Assembly: GCA_016859345.1 (NCBI GenBank)
Contig: CM029124.1
Location: 14,881,480 to 14,945,479 of the forward strand
DNA from: Istiophorus platypterus
Lineage: Eukaryota > Chordata > Actinopteri > Istiophoriformes > Istiophoridae
DNA length: 64,000 nucleotides
Direction of reading: 5' to 3'
In this document: one piece after another, positions 1 to 13,400 of the stretch
How positions within the stretch are numbered: position 1 is the stretch's first letter
How the letters are laid out: the number at the start of each line of letters is the position of its first letter
Made by a program: the position numbers and the translations under genes
The notes under the pieces: generated by a model
Seen by the model: only the letters and a program-made list of their open reading frames with translations
What the model was told of the DNA's origin: nothing
Database searches by the model: none

Positions 1-111
1 AAAATTGGCTCTAAGCACCGTTTTTATTTTGTCTTGTTTTTTGTGATTTTGTGATTCAATTCATTCTTAACATGTTATAAAGGTCAATGTCTTGTTTTAA
101 TGCCACTGCAG
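1..111 (+). other. PRIM2: PRIM2 intron, 3' end
   Basis: The window opens inside an intron, which ends in a T-rich tract and a CAG acceptor at 109-111. The ATG at 87 lies inside this intron, so it is not the gene start. Confidence 0.85.
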
Positions 112-224
112 TGTTGAAGACCATTGAGAATCTGGGAGTGAGCTACGTGAAACTGTCAGAGGACTACTCAAAGAAACTGGGGGCTGAGTCTAAAACCCTG
201 AACTTCCCTTACAGACTAGAAGCT
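112..224 (+). CDS. PRIM2: PRIM2 coding exon (helical N-terminal region)
   Basis: It reads LKTIENLGVSYVK, matching human LKSVENLGVSYVK at about residues 53-65. It begins with two bases of a split codon and ends in phase 0 at GCT|GTGAGT. Confidence 0.95.
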
Positions 225-1386
225 GTGAGTAGGTTTGGCATGACATTAAACCAGAACTCTGAAGTGCTGCTTTTGTAAACCGTTAGGAGTTACTGTGTGG
301 CTAAGCTCCAACCTCAAACCTTTATCACACAGGGATTTCTCTGTTTTCATTTACCTGGTGTTGGCTTTTGGATAAAGCCCACGGGGCTTTCATCCAGAAG
401 TGTCACACTGCACTGATCCATGTTGGTATTAGGGATGTAGGTGAGGGATGGCAAGTGCTAAATATATGGATTGATCTGTAGGATTGATTTGTCTGGCTTT
501 AAGGTTTTTTGCATTAAGTTAAAATCAGTGTCACTGTAAATATTAAGGGTCCGAACTGCCCACACCTGTGGCATGTTATCCACTAAATTCAAGTTAATCC
601 ACGTCCCGATAAAACCAGTGGTAACCTGTGGAATAACACAAGCTAAGAGGTAGCTGAGAGATGAAAACTAATGTCCTTTTAAAATACTTCTTTTAAACCA
701 TCAAGGATGATAGAAAATCTCAGAGTGGACCAAGTGAATATGAGAAACGAAGAAAGGATCATATCTCCCACTTCATTCTCAGACTTGCCTACTGCCAAAC
801 GTAAGTATTGTTAGTATTTCTGTTGTCAAAAAAATATATAGATAAAAACAAAATTGCTATGGAAATAAATGAGTATCATTTAGGTGAAACTAAACAATGT
901 TTATTTTCAATGGTATCTTGAAGGGAAGATCTCAGGCGGTGGTTTATTCAACAGGAAATTGATCTTTTCCGCTACCGCTTCAATGAACTGCATCCAAAAC
1001 AAAAGCTTGAATTCTTGCATAGAAATAATCTCCAATATGACACGGTAAGTTTTTGGAAGCCTTTATATAGGCTTGATTTACTGTTTTCTACCTTGTTATC
1101 AGAGGTAACTCAAAAGAGTATGTCTTGAAAGAAATGTTTTCTCTTGTTAACTGAGGGTTAGATTTGAAATCTACAGTTTGCCAGTATACAGTACATTGTA
1201 TAATATTTGGCACTACAATCCCAATGTGGGAGACATCAAGCCTGCAAGATGTACAAGCTGCCTCCATTCTTTACTAGTGGTATTCAGTTTTATTTTCACT
1301 AGATGGAGCTGTTTAATCAATGTAACAAGACCCATGAATGTTTAGATTTTTCTTAAATGGTGATTAAAAAGTTTAAATTTAGAAAG

Positions 1387-1427
<41 letters not shown>

Positions 1428-4400
1428 TATTATTATCATTGTTGTTATTATCATCATCATTATTATTATTTACTTGCTCTATAGCTTATGGTAAAAGATT
1501 TATTCATAAAAAAATGATATTTCAGAGATGCAAAACACACATAAATGCTGTATTAAACCGTTAAATGTTATCACATGTGAAGAGTAAGACTGTAATAATT
1601 GTGTTTAATTTCTATTTTACGTTAAAGTGTGTCTTTAGACCTATCTAAGCAAATTGCAGCAAATGGTCATAAAAGGAAAAGTGGGAAAACTATATAATAA
1701 TTCATCAACAGATAAATTGTCAAGCATGGGTGAAAACGATCTTCTCATTTGCTAAATGAGTTTTGCTTGAGCCTTTGCACTTCTTTACTGAAAACCATCA
1801 TCCTCATCAATATCTCTTCAGATTACTGTCGAGGAGAAGAAGGCTCTGCAGGGAAAACTCGTCAGCTCCAGTTATGCCGTCAGCGGAATCACTGTGGAGG
1901 ATCAGGACTTCTACAAAGTGAGTTACTCATCTCTGTCCATTGAGACCACTAAGAACATTAAGTGCTTTTGCCTCCATAAGAGAATATTACTCTACAATTT
2001 CTAGCCCTTTAGTTTCTATAATGTGAATGAAAGGTGCAGAAGCCAGCCATCTAGACATAGTACTGTGAAGTTAATGTTTTTTATTGTGAATGGTAAAAGT
2101 TTAATAAAGAAGTTACCGTTTTAATATTTGTGTCACAGTCAACCAGAAAATGTTCTTATTCAAAAAATCAACCCCTCGAATTTTGGTTATCTTCAATGGG
2201 TTTCTTCTATTCACTGTCAAAAGCTCCAGTACTTCCAGTTGAGGGTTGTGCTTTGTAATTTGAGTAGTTAATGCCCTTTTTAATAAAGTGGTGACCTCAG
2301 TCTTTGCCATGTTAGAGGGGCGTACAATTTTATTTATTTATTTATTTGTTTATTTGTTTATTTATTTGTACCCTAATGATGTCATCAGGGTTATCTCAGA
2401 TTAGGTCTGGGACGTAAAATTTTTAAGAGGCTGAGTTTAAAACTTGAGTTGTGGAGTGTAAAAATGTTGGTGTTAGCTAATCAGGGAAGGCATAAGAAAA
2501 GATGCTTTGAATTGAATTATGGGAAATGTAGGGTCTTGTGTTTTTGGATCTTGACCCATACTGGATACTGAAAATCAGAGGAACACAGCTACTGCCGCTC
2601 CAGTTTAAATCAGTTTCTTTTTTGTCCCCCAACTCTATGAAAGTGCAAGGATAAATTGTTACACATTGTTACACTACAAACTGATGTGTGACAGGTTAGG
2701 CGATTATTTTTGATAAATTGATCTGGGCCCCATTTAGAAATGTTGAGATAATAACCACTAGTAGTAACCATTAATTTGAGATATTAGCCACTATCACTAC
2801 AATTAACGCAGGCTATATGCTTTGCAATTTTCCATTATGACTCTGAGTGATGAATTTAGATTTTAGGGTGTTTTGTAAATCCATAAATTTGTGGCGTCTG
2901 CCTTTGGTCTAGAATTAGGCTCTGAATAATTACCACAAGAGTGTTTTTATTAGTGTCAGCCACTCTGTGTAATGCTGACCTGTTCAAGAGTACCAGTCAA
3001 GCAAGGTAGTGAACCTTAAACTCTTAGGATTAAAATACTGTTCATACTGAAGTAAAACAATGATTTATCTGTTCAAGTTTTTTTTTCTCTCTCTTTCTCT
3101 CTTCAACTCCCCTTCCTCCAGGGCTGATTTTTTGCCAGAGTCAGACTGCATTATAATTTGAAAACAATTAGAAATATTCCTCCCTTGGGCACTTTAAATG
3201 AACTTTTTGGAGAATTCATTATCTCCCAAATGTGTCTGAGTATCTTATATTCATTCTCAAGAAATGTTTAGACATAATATTGTTCAGTAGCTAAATGTTC
3301 GCACAGTGGAGGAATCTCTTAAATCAGTACAAGTGCAGAGTCTGAAAAATAGTTGCCCGATTGACAGATCACTGTCAGTCTTTCACAGCTGAACGGATTT
3401 GTCTACGGTTTGTCTGTGCACAAAATGAAAAGGAAAGGGGTAAATGTCATGGCCTGCTACTTGACTTTAAATGCACATTTTATGCTTGTTGATGACAGTT
3501 TCTTCGTTGAGACAATGTAAATCATGTCACACTTGCTTTATTTATTTATTTATTTCATAAAACATCTTTGAAATAAGTGTCCAAACTATGTCCTTGGATC
3601 ACATTTTAAGCAGCCAAAAAATATAAAGGGCACAGGGTTGGCATTAACACCCTGACAGTCAACTTACATGGAAGCATAATATTAATTAATTATCCATATC
3701 TTTTGAATGCATTCATTATTTAAAACATTTTTCTCTCCAACTCTTGTTTTTTTTTTTTGAAAGGTTCCATTTCAAGATGCCCTTGATCTAGTACGAACAA
3801 GGAAAGTGTACCTCAAAGCAGGCTACGTGTACATCCCTCACCAGGACATTGTCACCATTGTTCTCAATGATTTTCGTACAAGGCTATCTAAAGCTCTCGC
3901 AGTAAGTGTTTAAAACTTCCCTGTTTTAGAAAGGATGAATAATATTGGTTATTATGTAAAAATACAGAAAGGTCAAAGCAGAAGGAGAATGTGTATTTGA
4001 GAGAAAGATGACAAATTTAGGGATGCATCACTGTTATTCATTTTGTAAAAAATATAGCACAAATTTACCTCTGTATATAATATGTGTATGTAAAGAGCTA
4101 TAAATAAATAATAGAAACATCTAACAATAATATCATGCAATCCATTACAACTCTGACCTAAAAACCCCCCCCAAAAAACAGCCCCATAGATTTTAATCAA
4201 CACCTTTCTGACTTACTACAACAGCTTCACTTTACATTACACTAATACAACCACCACAGTTTCTCTGTTATGTCCACTCCTTGTACATGTAGTTTATGTA
4301 AATGCATTTTGTGTGCACAGTAAGCCTGCTTGCATGACACACATTATTAAATTGCAGTTGTGGTTATTCCCTTCAGAGCCCCAAGAGAAACTGGAGAACG

Positions 4401-7400
4401 TAGAGTTCAAATGAGGGAAATAACTATTCACACATGGCATAAAATGTCTGGAGGGATGACTGGGGACGGCTAGTGTGAAAGTATTTATTGTCCCTATGGG
4501 CATGATGATGTTTTTTAAAGGCTGTGGAAAGAGGGTCTGTAAAGTCGCAATATTGGCACACTTGTGTATTGCACTGAATGCCCTGAGGGATGTGAAACAT
4601 GATGTTTTGGGAACTAAAGTCATTCTTTCTAATACATGTGAGGAGACAACCATGGTTCAGTTACATTATGGTGATGGGTCCTGACTGGGGATTAGGCACA
4701 AGCATGATCAACAACCAAAGGCCGTGGTACTTTACAGTTTGAGAGTAATCTTGTTCTATTCAGGAGGTGAAGGAAATTTACTATATAGAGGATTTACAGT
4801 CACAGAGAGGAAATGATAAAATATTCCAATATAAAGACCTGCAAATCATTCCTGTACTGGTTGGAATCAGCCAGCAATAAAGTGGGAATTTTATACCTGA
4901 AGTGAGTGTCTCAACAATATAATTTTTATTGTGATACAGAGCAGTGATAATAGTGGCAAAGTAAAGCATTGCATTGGAAAAAAAACATTGCTAGATCAGA
5001 ACAAGCACACTACAAAGAATGATAAGGGAAAAAAGTTTACTTATAGTTTCTCCGTGTTGTCCTCAGCATCAGCAGAGGAAATTGTGGAGGCAGGAAATGG
5101 AAACACATTCATGAAACTATTTTTGAATTGCATAGTGTGGTGGAGAAAATGTAGGATTAATATGAGGGATTAATATTTGCATAATTGCATCTATATTTGC
5201 TTAAAATGAACCTCATAGTTGTTTGACTGGGTTTTTTTTTTTGTTTGTTTTTTTGCTGAGATTACTGCCATTAATGGGCAATGGAAGGCATCCTTTGAGT
5301 TTGTCTCAAGTGAACCTGACTGCTATACAAAAGGTGTCTCCTTACATATTATTACTTCAATGGCTATAAATGTGACACAGTGGAGGTAACTGAATCATTA
5401 AGTTCTTTTTAATAGTATTTTTACTGAATGGAGCAGATATTCACCATACACACTTGTCTGATTTGCATTTCATATGCAGTTTGTTTGCAGAACCTACAAA
5501 GTTTATGGTAGTATTTAACCTAGTCCAGAATGGATTTGTGTAAATGCCTAAATACAAGTATACATACAATAATTATTCCATGTAGTTTTAGTGTCCAGTG
5601 GACAAACTATGTAATGGTGTAATAGTGACAGTGTTCCTAAATTACATCAAACCTAATTTGGCATTTTTGTACTGCAATTTATTGTTACTTATCCACCATT
5701 ATATACACTAATACAGATATTTGTCTCCAATAAACTAATATCGACCAATATATCAGGCTAGCTTTAATAGTTATGCACACATACATTTCTGTCATGTGTT
5801 CGCCTTTGGTTTGATTTTTCCAACTAAAGAACACTTTGTCAAGAGACATCAGATGCTTTGTCTTTCTAAGGCATCTGTTTTAGTCTGCCTTGGAACCAGC
5901 AGTTCGTCACTTTGTGCAGAGAAAATTCTTTGAACAAAGGTTTGTTTTTGATCAGTAGTTGTGTTCTGTTGTCCATCCCTATTTAACAATAGTAGTCCCT
6001 TTCAATCAGTGCATTTTGAGGTATTGCCTGTATTGATGACAAAGAGTGGACTCTTCTGAGCCACTGATCTAAAATGCCTATTGACAAACTGAAACACTCA
6101 TTAAAAACTCACTTCTGGGCAAATTATGTAAAGAATCCCCATAGGTTTTTACTCTGGGAAACTGCACTGGCTGTAGAATACATTCTAAGCGTCCAAATAA
6201 TGATTAGATCGTGTGCTGTTCGTGGTGTAGTATAGAAAGCAATTGTCTCTGTACTAATGTTGGCATAGTGGGTAACTTGCTTGATTTGGGTAAAGCTAAC
6301 ACATGTCCACAATTACAGGAAGACAGGCAGGATTAGGAAAGGAAATAAAAAAACATAAAAAGAGAACTTGGTCCAGTTCGGCCATTCTCCAATTTCCTGG
6401 TAATTATGTGGACCACTAACTACTGGAATGGAATAATGCTCCAAAACAATTTTTCTTGTAACTGTGCCATTGTGACTGTTTCTGTGTTACTATAATGGTT
6501 GTTATTCTCCACTGGGAACAGCAATGGGACATGGCTGAAAATGTCCCATTATAAAAGGCATGATATTGAAAGCTGCTTCTCCATATGACTATAGTTGTTG
6601 GTTTGATGTTCATTTTATTAGAGAGACCACAGTATATTAGGCTGTATTTTTTTTTGTGTGTATATGCAAGGGAGACCTTGAAATGGTTGAGACTGTTGCA
6701 GATTGGAGTTGGGTTTCTAAGGCAAAAGCAATTAGTCTAAGTAAAGCCTTATGTTGGGTTGGAATGTTGATACATCTGTAGGTTTGCTTTTGAATTTAAA
6801 AAATTCAATCTGACTCACAGCTGAGAAAACGAGATGTGAAAACCAAATATCAGGAGTTGATCAATATGGCGTGTTTACTTGTTTGGTTAAATTGTTAACC
6901 TGTTTTTGATCAATCAATTCTGAAAAAGCCTTTGAGTCTTAATTAAGTGATTGTGTATACCTGAGTTTCATTTAGCCCCGCTAAGCCATTGCCTTGTATT
7001 TTATTGTTCTGTGCATTACTTAATCTTTGCACTTAACCTAAGATGGTAGGCTGTTCTAATCCTTTGACCTACAGTGTTTACCATCACTCCTGTGATCTCC
7101 TTCTCTGTGCAGTTGACAGCCCGCTCGCTACCTGCAGTGCATTCTGATGAACGGCTCCAACCGCTCCTTAACCACCTCAGGTAAGCAGCAGGATTAATAA
7201 CTTTGTTTCCATTTTGTCAGGACTCTGTTGAAAAAGAGCTTTAGCAGGATTGATCTTTGCCACCAAGGAGGGCTAGGGGCTTGTGGCTGCTCTGAGTCAA
7301 CCCAATCTTTCCCTGTAGACAAGTCCAGATGTTATGGGAACTTTTGGTCCCTGGCTATATGTGCACCATCATCTACTCCTATTGTTAAAGTTATTCTGTC

Positions 7401-10400
7401 TTGAGGTCAATAGGACTGTGCAAGATTTACATCATGTCTCCTACAATTTTTCATGCACTGTATTGTATCTTTGCAAGTGTTGTTGAGAGTCGTCTGCACC
7501 TCCCCCTCCCCCATTTGTTGCTTTTTGAGATAGATTACTTAATTTATTTCAAATTTTAAAACATAATGAATTCTCACGGTAAGATAAAAGATTACATTAA
7601 ACAGAGCTCAGTATGCAACCCTCACAAGTCATATTATTTATGGTTGGAATAACTCAAGATGTTTTAGGGTTAAGTTTTACCAAAAAATGCAATACAAGCC
7701 TATAACTTCTACTAAATACTTCACTAAAACTGCATCTATTTTTATCAGACCCCCATTGCAATATTTAAAATTGCACCCATTAATGGAAAAAACACCAAAA
7801 TTGTCCATATACGATAGTTAACATATTCTATCAAACAAAGACCTGCCGCTAACCTCTGTTGTATTTACCTGAATGTAAAAATCTTAAACATGTTCCCCAT
7901 TAAAAGTTAATGTGAATTAGCAACAGCACCCAACTTTACATTAAATAGTAGCAGGTGATAGCAGGAGACTTAATTTCCGCTTCAATAGCAAAGGAGATCG
8001 ACTCAGAGCACAGTGAGGGTGTTTATCTTACTCTTAAGTAAAAGTAAGAACATGAATATAGGGGTGGAAGAAGTCATGTTGCCTGATTGTTGATGGGGAT
8101 TAGTGCGCAGGTTGTTGAGATTAGTGGCCTGCCCACTAATCTCTGTGGTGGGGGGAAAAACAATGTGATGTGAAGCACTGCCACGCGGGACTCAAAGGAT
8201 TGCCAAAGTCATCGACTTAAAAATCTACTGATGACAGCTTAACAGTTTCAAGTTTATTTTGGAGAAGGTTACATGGAATTTATTCACTTGATTTCATTAT
8301 TCCATCAAAGTTTTTGTTATTTGAGCTTTTTCCAGCTTTTAATATCTTGTCTGTAGTGTTAGGTCTTAACCTGATTTTCTATCAAAGACCTGATTTTTAC
8401 CTGAGGAAACATGTCTGAGAAAATCTGATCAATTTTCACTGCAGCCTAAACATTTGCATTAATATTACTAAAGGAATACAATCTAACTTGTCACAGTCCT
8501 GATATTTTTCAAATTTCTTCTCATTTTAGTCATGCCTATGTGGGACAGGATTACACCATCCAGAAGAATGTTGGGAATATTTCCCTGGAACAAATCGATT
8601 CGGTAAGTTGCATTGACTATTTATTCTTGAAACGTCAAGCCCAGGGTGCCATTTTGCCTGGAAATGGGTGGTGTAAAAGGGGAGAAATGAACTTTTTTTT
8701 GTACCTCTGCGCCACAGCTAGGAATGAATAGAAAGTGCCAAATTAGCTTTAATCAATCAGTTATCATTTTGTTTAACATGTGGTCCTCAGAATCAAAATA
8801 GGTATTTACAAGTACTGACAAATGATATTATTTCATTTTTAGCCTGTTAGCCATTAATTGTTGTCTGCCTCTAGCTTTCAGGAAAGTCCTTCCCACTGTG
8901 TATGAGGCAGCTCCACCAGACTCTTAGAGAAAACCACCATCTCCGTCATGGAGGCCGTATGCAGTACGGCCTCTTCCTCAAAGGTATTGGCCTCTCTCTG
9001 GAGCAGGCGCTGCAGTTCTGGAGGTCAGAGTTCATCAGAGGCAAAATGGATGCAGACAAGGTAATGTTTTTAATGCTATAGTATTACAATATAGGAATGT
9101 GTTGTCACAAGAACCCAGTCAGGTTAATAATGATTTTGGTTCTTATAGTAGCAGCATCACTTGCTTCACATAAACATTACACCTCATAAGACTGGTTGCT
9201 GCTTAGCCCCAACTAGGAGCACTTGACAGTAGATCTGAAACTGTCAGTTGAATAATTGACAAATCAATCAACAGTAATATTTTGATTATTGAGTAACTGT
9301 TTGGATCCCTTTTAAATGAAAATTCCAAACGATTTATGGTATAGAGATCTTAAATGTGAGCTTTTCCCTTTCTCTAGTGTTAGACCAAGTGATTAATCAA
9401 GAAAATAATCAGCAACAAAAACAATTGTTTGATGCAAACCAATTTAACAGGTAGATAAGTGGTTGCACTGTAAGTCAGTGAGAGACTCGCTCAATCAGTT
9501 ACGTGAGCTTCTGACATGTTTTTGTAATAATTTCTTCTGAATTTTATTTGCTTAGCTTAAAATGCCTTCAATCTGTCTAGCCCTCTGACCTGCTCTGGTA
9601 AACATCCATCCAGAGCTTTATGTCACACACAAGTGTGTTGCATTTTTGAGAGCTCATCAGAAGATGCAGTACCAACAGTGTGCAAAGTGCCAAGAAATCA
9701 TTTAATTGTGCTGAGTTGAATAGACCAGTGCTGCAGACTGGCACAGCAGTGCGTATGGATGGGCCTTGATCCCTGAGCTTTCTTGTTTTTTAATGACTTG
9801 TAGTAGTACAGTAGATCACGTGGTTGGCATCCTTACCCATAGTCTACAATCTTTCCAGTTTGAGGATGTGTTTTGCATCAGCCAGACAAAGGGTCCAGGC
9901 ATGTCATGGGACTATCTTGAGCTTGTTTCCTGCTGGTGGCACAGTTTTTCGTAGTAATGAGACACATTAAAGAGTTCTGACCAGACTCTGATATGCAAAG
10001 CTACATCTAGAGTCTTTCATGTGTTCTACTGTTTCAAATTCTGATACTTTGCCACTTGTAAGGTTGTTCACATCCCTTTGCTGAGTGCAAACAGCTTTGT
10101 AAAGAACAAAGTACACCAACATGCAACTGGCAAGATGCAGATGTGGCCTAAATTTATATAGTGCTAATTTCAGTGACAAAGAGATACAAGCATAAAGCCA
10201 TGCCCCAAATCCTTGGTGAACATGGTGAATAGTAAGAAATTCAAGAGCTTGGAATTACAAGTTTTTTTATGTTAAGAATTTTAGGGACTCTAATCTCAAG
10301 CTTCAATTGAACACACAAAGATGCTGTGCTGTATGGGTCAGAATGAGAAATTCAAAACATAAAAGCCATAAAAAGCTAAAGTATATCTGAAACATTTTAC

Positions 10401-13400
10401 AATTTCAGTCAGATTTCAAAAACGTTTTGTTTCGCTACCATTTAAGCAAAGTAGATCACCTCACCCATACAACATATTATTATACTGTAAGGTCTTTATG
10501 TTATTCTGTATAGTGCCCTGACATATTATGTGTTGTTTTTTGGCACTATATAGATAAAACTGAATTGAATTATACTGAATGTTAATGGCACCCTTTTTAT
10601 TATTGTAAAAATCAGTATCATGCTAGTAGATTATTGTTATTATTAATTACAAACAACATCTGTATTTATGACTGAGGTGCTAGAAAAATACAGACAACTA
10701 ATACGCACACATAACTAATCTCAGACAAAAAAGTAAACCAAAATATTATCAGTAAGTTGTGTAGCTCTTTAAAATAGTTTTGCACTACAGCAATATACAC
10801 TAGAAGTCAAGGTGTTTATTTTTTGTACCCCAGTCCCTAAGTAGAAGTACTGTCAGAGCGTTTTTTGTGCGCCAAAATCTAACAAAAAAAGGGTAAAAAA
10901 GGCATTTTCATTGGAGCCATTCAAAAATTGCCGATCTTTTGTGTTTTTGAAAAAAAAAAAAAAAAAAAAAAACCCACAATAGCCAAATAGCCAACACTTT
11001 CGAAAGCATGTTTATAGAATAATAAAGCAGTGTCATTCAATCCTGCTTTCACTTTCCCCTGTCCTAGTATCTTTTTTTAGCCCCAGTTGGAGCCTCAGGG
11101 CATCTATAGTACACTGGATTCATGTTACATCCCTCTTTGGTGCCCTGTTTCTGAGGTGGCTCGAATCCCACGTACAAGCTCCCAGAGAGAGTGCAATGGG
11201 CTCTGCACAAAATCCAGCTTCTTGTTCCACAGCAGAAGCAGCAGAATGGTGCTGACCAGATCGCAGCTCTCACAGTGATGTATGTGTTGTGTCAGGGACT
11301 GCACTTTGTGGCAGGCAGCACAAAGCCTGCTCATTAGTATGCGACTGGCACAGAGGAAAAGATGGGAGGCAGCGATGCCGAAAGGGAGGCCTGGAGGAAG
11401 AGGCAGTGTAATATTCGACTTAAGGGAGAGAGAAAATTGATAAAATCAACTTGATCTATCCATTTTTCTTGCCACAGAAGTTAGCCTATTCGTTTGGAGG
11501 AGTGTCTATTTGTACCATATTTTGGTGTGTTGTTTTGCCTTAGGGCAGGACTGCTTTGAACTACTTGTTTTACAGATTTGAACTTCAGGTTAATTAATTT
11601 CCACCAACTGACACCATGTATCACATTATAGGTTTGGTTTCCTCTGGGGTCTCTTCCAACTGTAGAGGAGAGTCATTTGATGACACCTTATATTAACTTC
11701 TCTTAAAGTTTGGCTGCAAATGTTCACCATGGTACTTTAATCGATGGTATCCTCAGTACATTTCAAAGTAGCTCCCAACTCCTTCTTTGCAATGGGTCTG
11801 CCACACTTTTTATTTGAACTGATTGAGGATTTGTGTTATTGGGTTTTTTGTTCTAATTTTTTTCATTTTAGAAAGTCCTTAACGTACAAGACTATGTTTA
11901 GCTAGATAGTGGAAATTCATTAGGACTCCAATTTAAATTACATAAATAAATTAATAAGTATGAAAAATCCAAATCCTTAAATAAACTGTATAGTGCTTGA
12001 TGAATCATTCTCTGATAGTAAATGGTTTAAAATGAAAAAATCTAGAGAATTGTTCTTAGTTTTACTGCTCATGCTGAATATAAAAGTTTTTCAAGTGGCA
12101 TTTGCTTTCATTGAAAAAGTGGGAGCATGTTGATAAATAGTTTATATTATCTTATTACAGATATGGTATGTCAGTATAATATGTCTCCATTGTCTTTAAA
12201 TTTTAAATTCTACTTGTTCATTCTGAGTAAATGATCAATTTTAAAAAGCTGTTTCTTTTTCCTGCAATATCAAACCTCTTAACATATTCGCCATTCCAGT
12301 ATTTAATAGTCCCTCACCTTTTATTGTTTTCAGGGTGTGAAAAGGCCTGTAGTGCAGATTAAAAAGTATTTTAATGGTATTACATATAAGAGGGATTGAT
12401 GCTACAGGCACATCAGTCACCATGGACTGAGCCTAAGAAACCATGCCAAGTTTACACAACACATGCACGTACACACAGACATACGTACGTAATCCCTTTG
12501 ATTGTGTCCTATTTCTCTCTTTCCATTGCCGCAGGTTTTTGTGAATGTGTCCTAGAGTGTGGGGGGATGTTACAGTAATATAGCCCCATGAGCCAGGATG
12601 TGCACTAGAAGAGCTGTGGCTCTGCTCCTTTAATACATCTTTTGTGTTCGTGTTCAGACTCTCTCTTCTGATTTTTCTCAGTTCCATCAGTTTGGAGGTC
12701 AACTGTATTAAAGTATATCCAGGATTATCTGAATTGTAGGCTGAAGTGTAGGAACACAGTTGGTGATAAGAAGCACTGAAAATATCATGTTAAATTTAAA
12801 GGAGTTGCATTATGCAATATGAGTAAAAATGGGACAAGATGAGAACAAACTGCAAGCTGCACTGTACAGAAAGTCACTGCTAAGGGGAATCCGAATACTG
12901 TTGTGAGGGAAAATCAGATGACTAAAACCGTTTAATCTCATCTATTTTAACACATTTTCATTTTTAGAGCTATTAGCAGTTGATCCCAGTGTACATGAAA
13001 TGGCTGCTTTGTTATCCGTTGTTCATGTTAAGTTTTATATTTGATCACCATGTCAAACCTCAGAGCACCTCATTCTTAGCTGGAGGAAGTTCAATGCCAT
13101 ATCATCTCTAAGTGTTTGTATCACTTTTTAGATCACATAGGGTCTTTTTAATGTCCCAATTATTTCATCTAATACATATTAACACATTTTATTGCCAGTG
13201 GAGTTCCAGGCTTCATTTTGATAGAGTAGGGAGATCTTAAATCAAGAAACAGCCTCTTGAATTCTTAGAAGCTCTACATAATTAATATTTGATTTACTGT
13301 ACTTAAAGAAGATTTTATGGGTTTTTAAATTGCCATTGCAGCTTGTCACATCAGCAAGTTCAGGGGTTTTATTGCAACATTAATGTGTTATGATGGGTGC

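Noticed and set aside
87..278. Apparent ATG-start open frame
   Set aside because: The ATG is in an intron. The real coding part is only the PRIM2 exon 112-224, and codons beyond 224 are intronic read-through.
4294..4684. Two overlapping open frames on opposite strands (119 and 69 codons)
   Set aside because: No known domain, no splice sites fitting PRIM2 phase, and mutual overlap point to chance.
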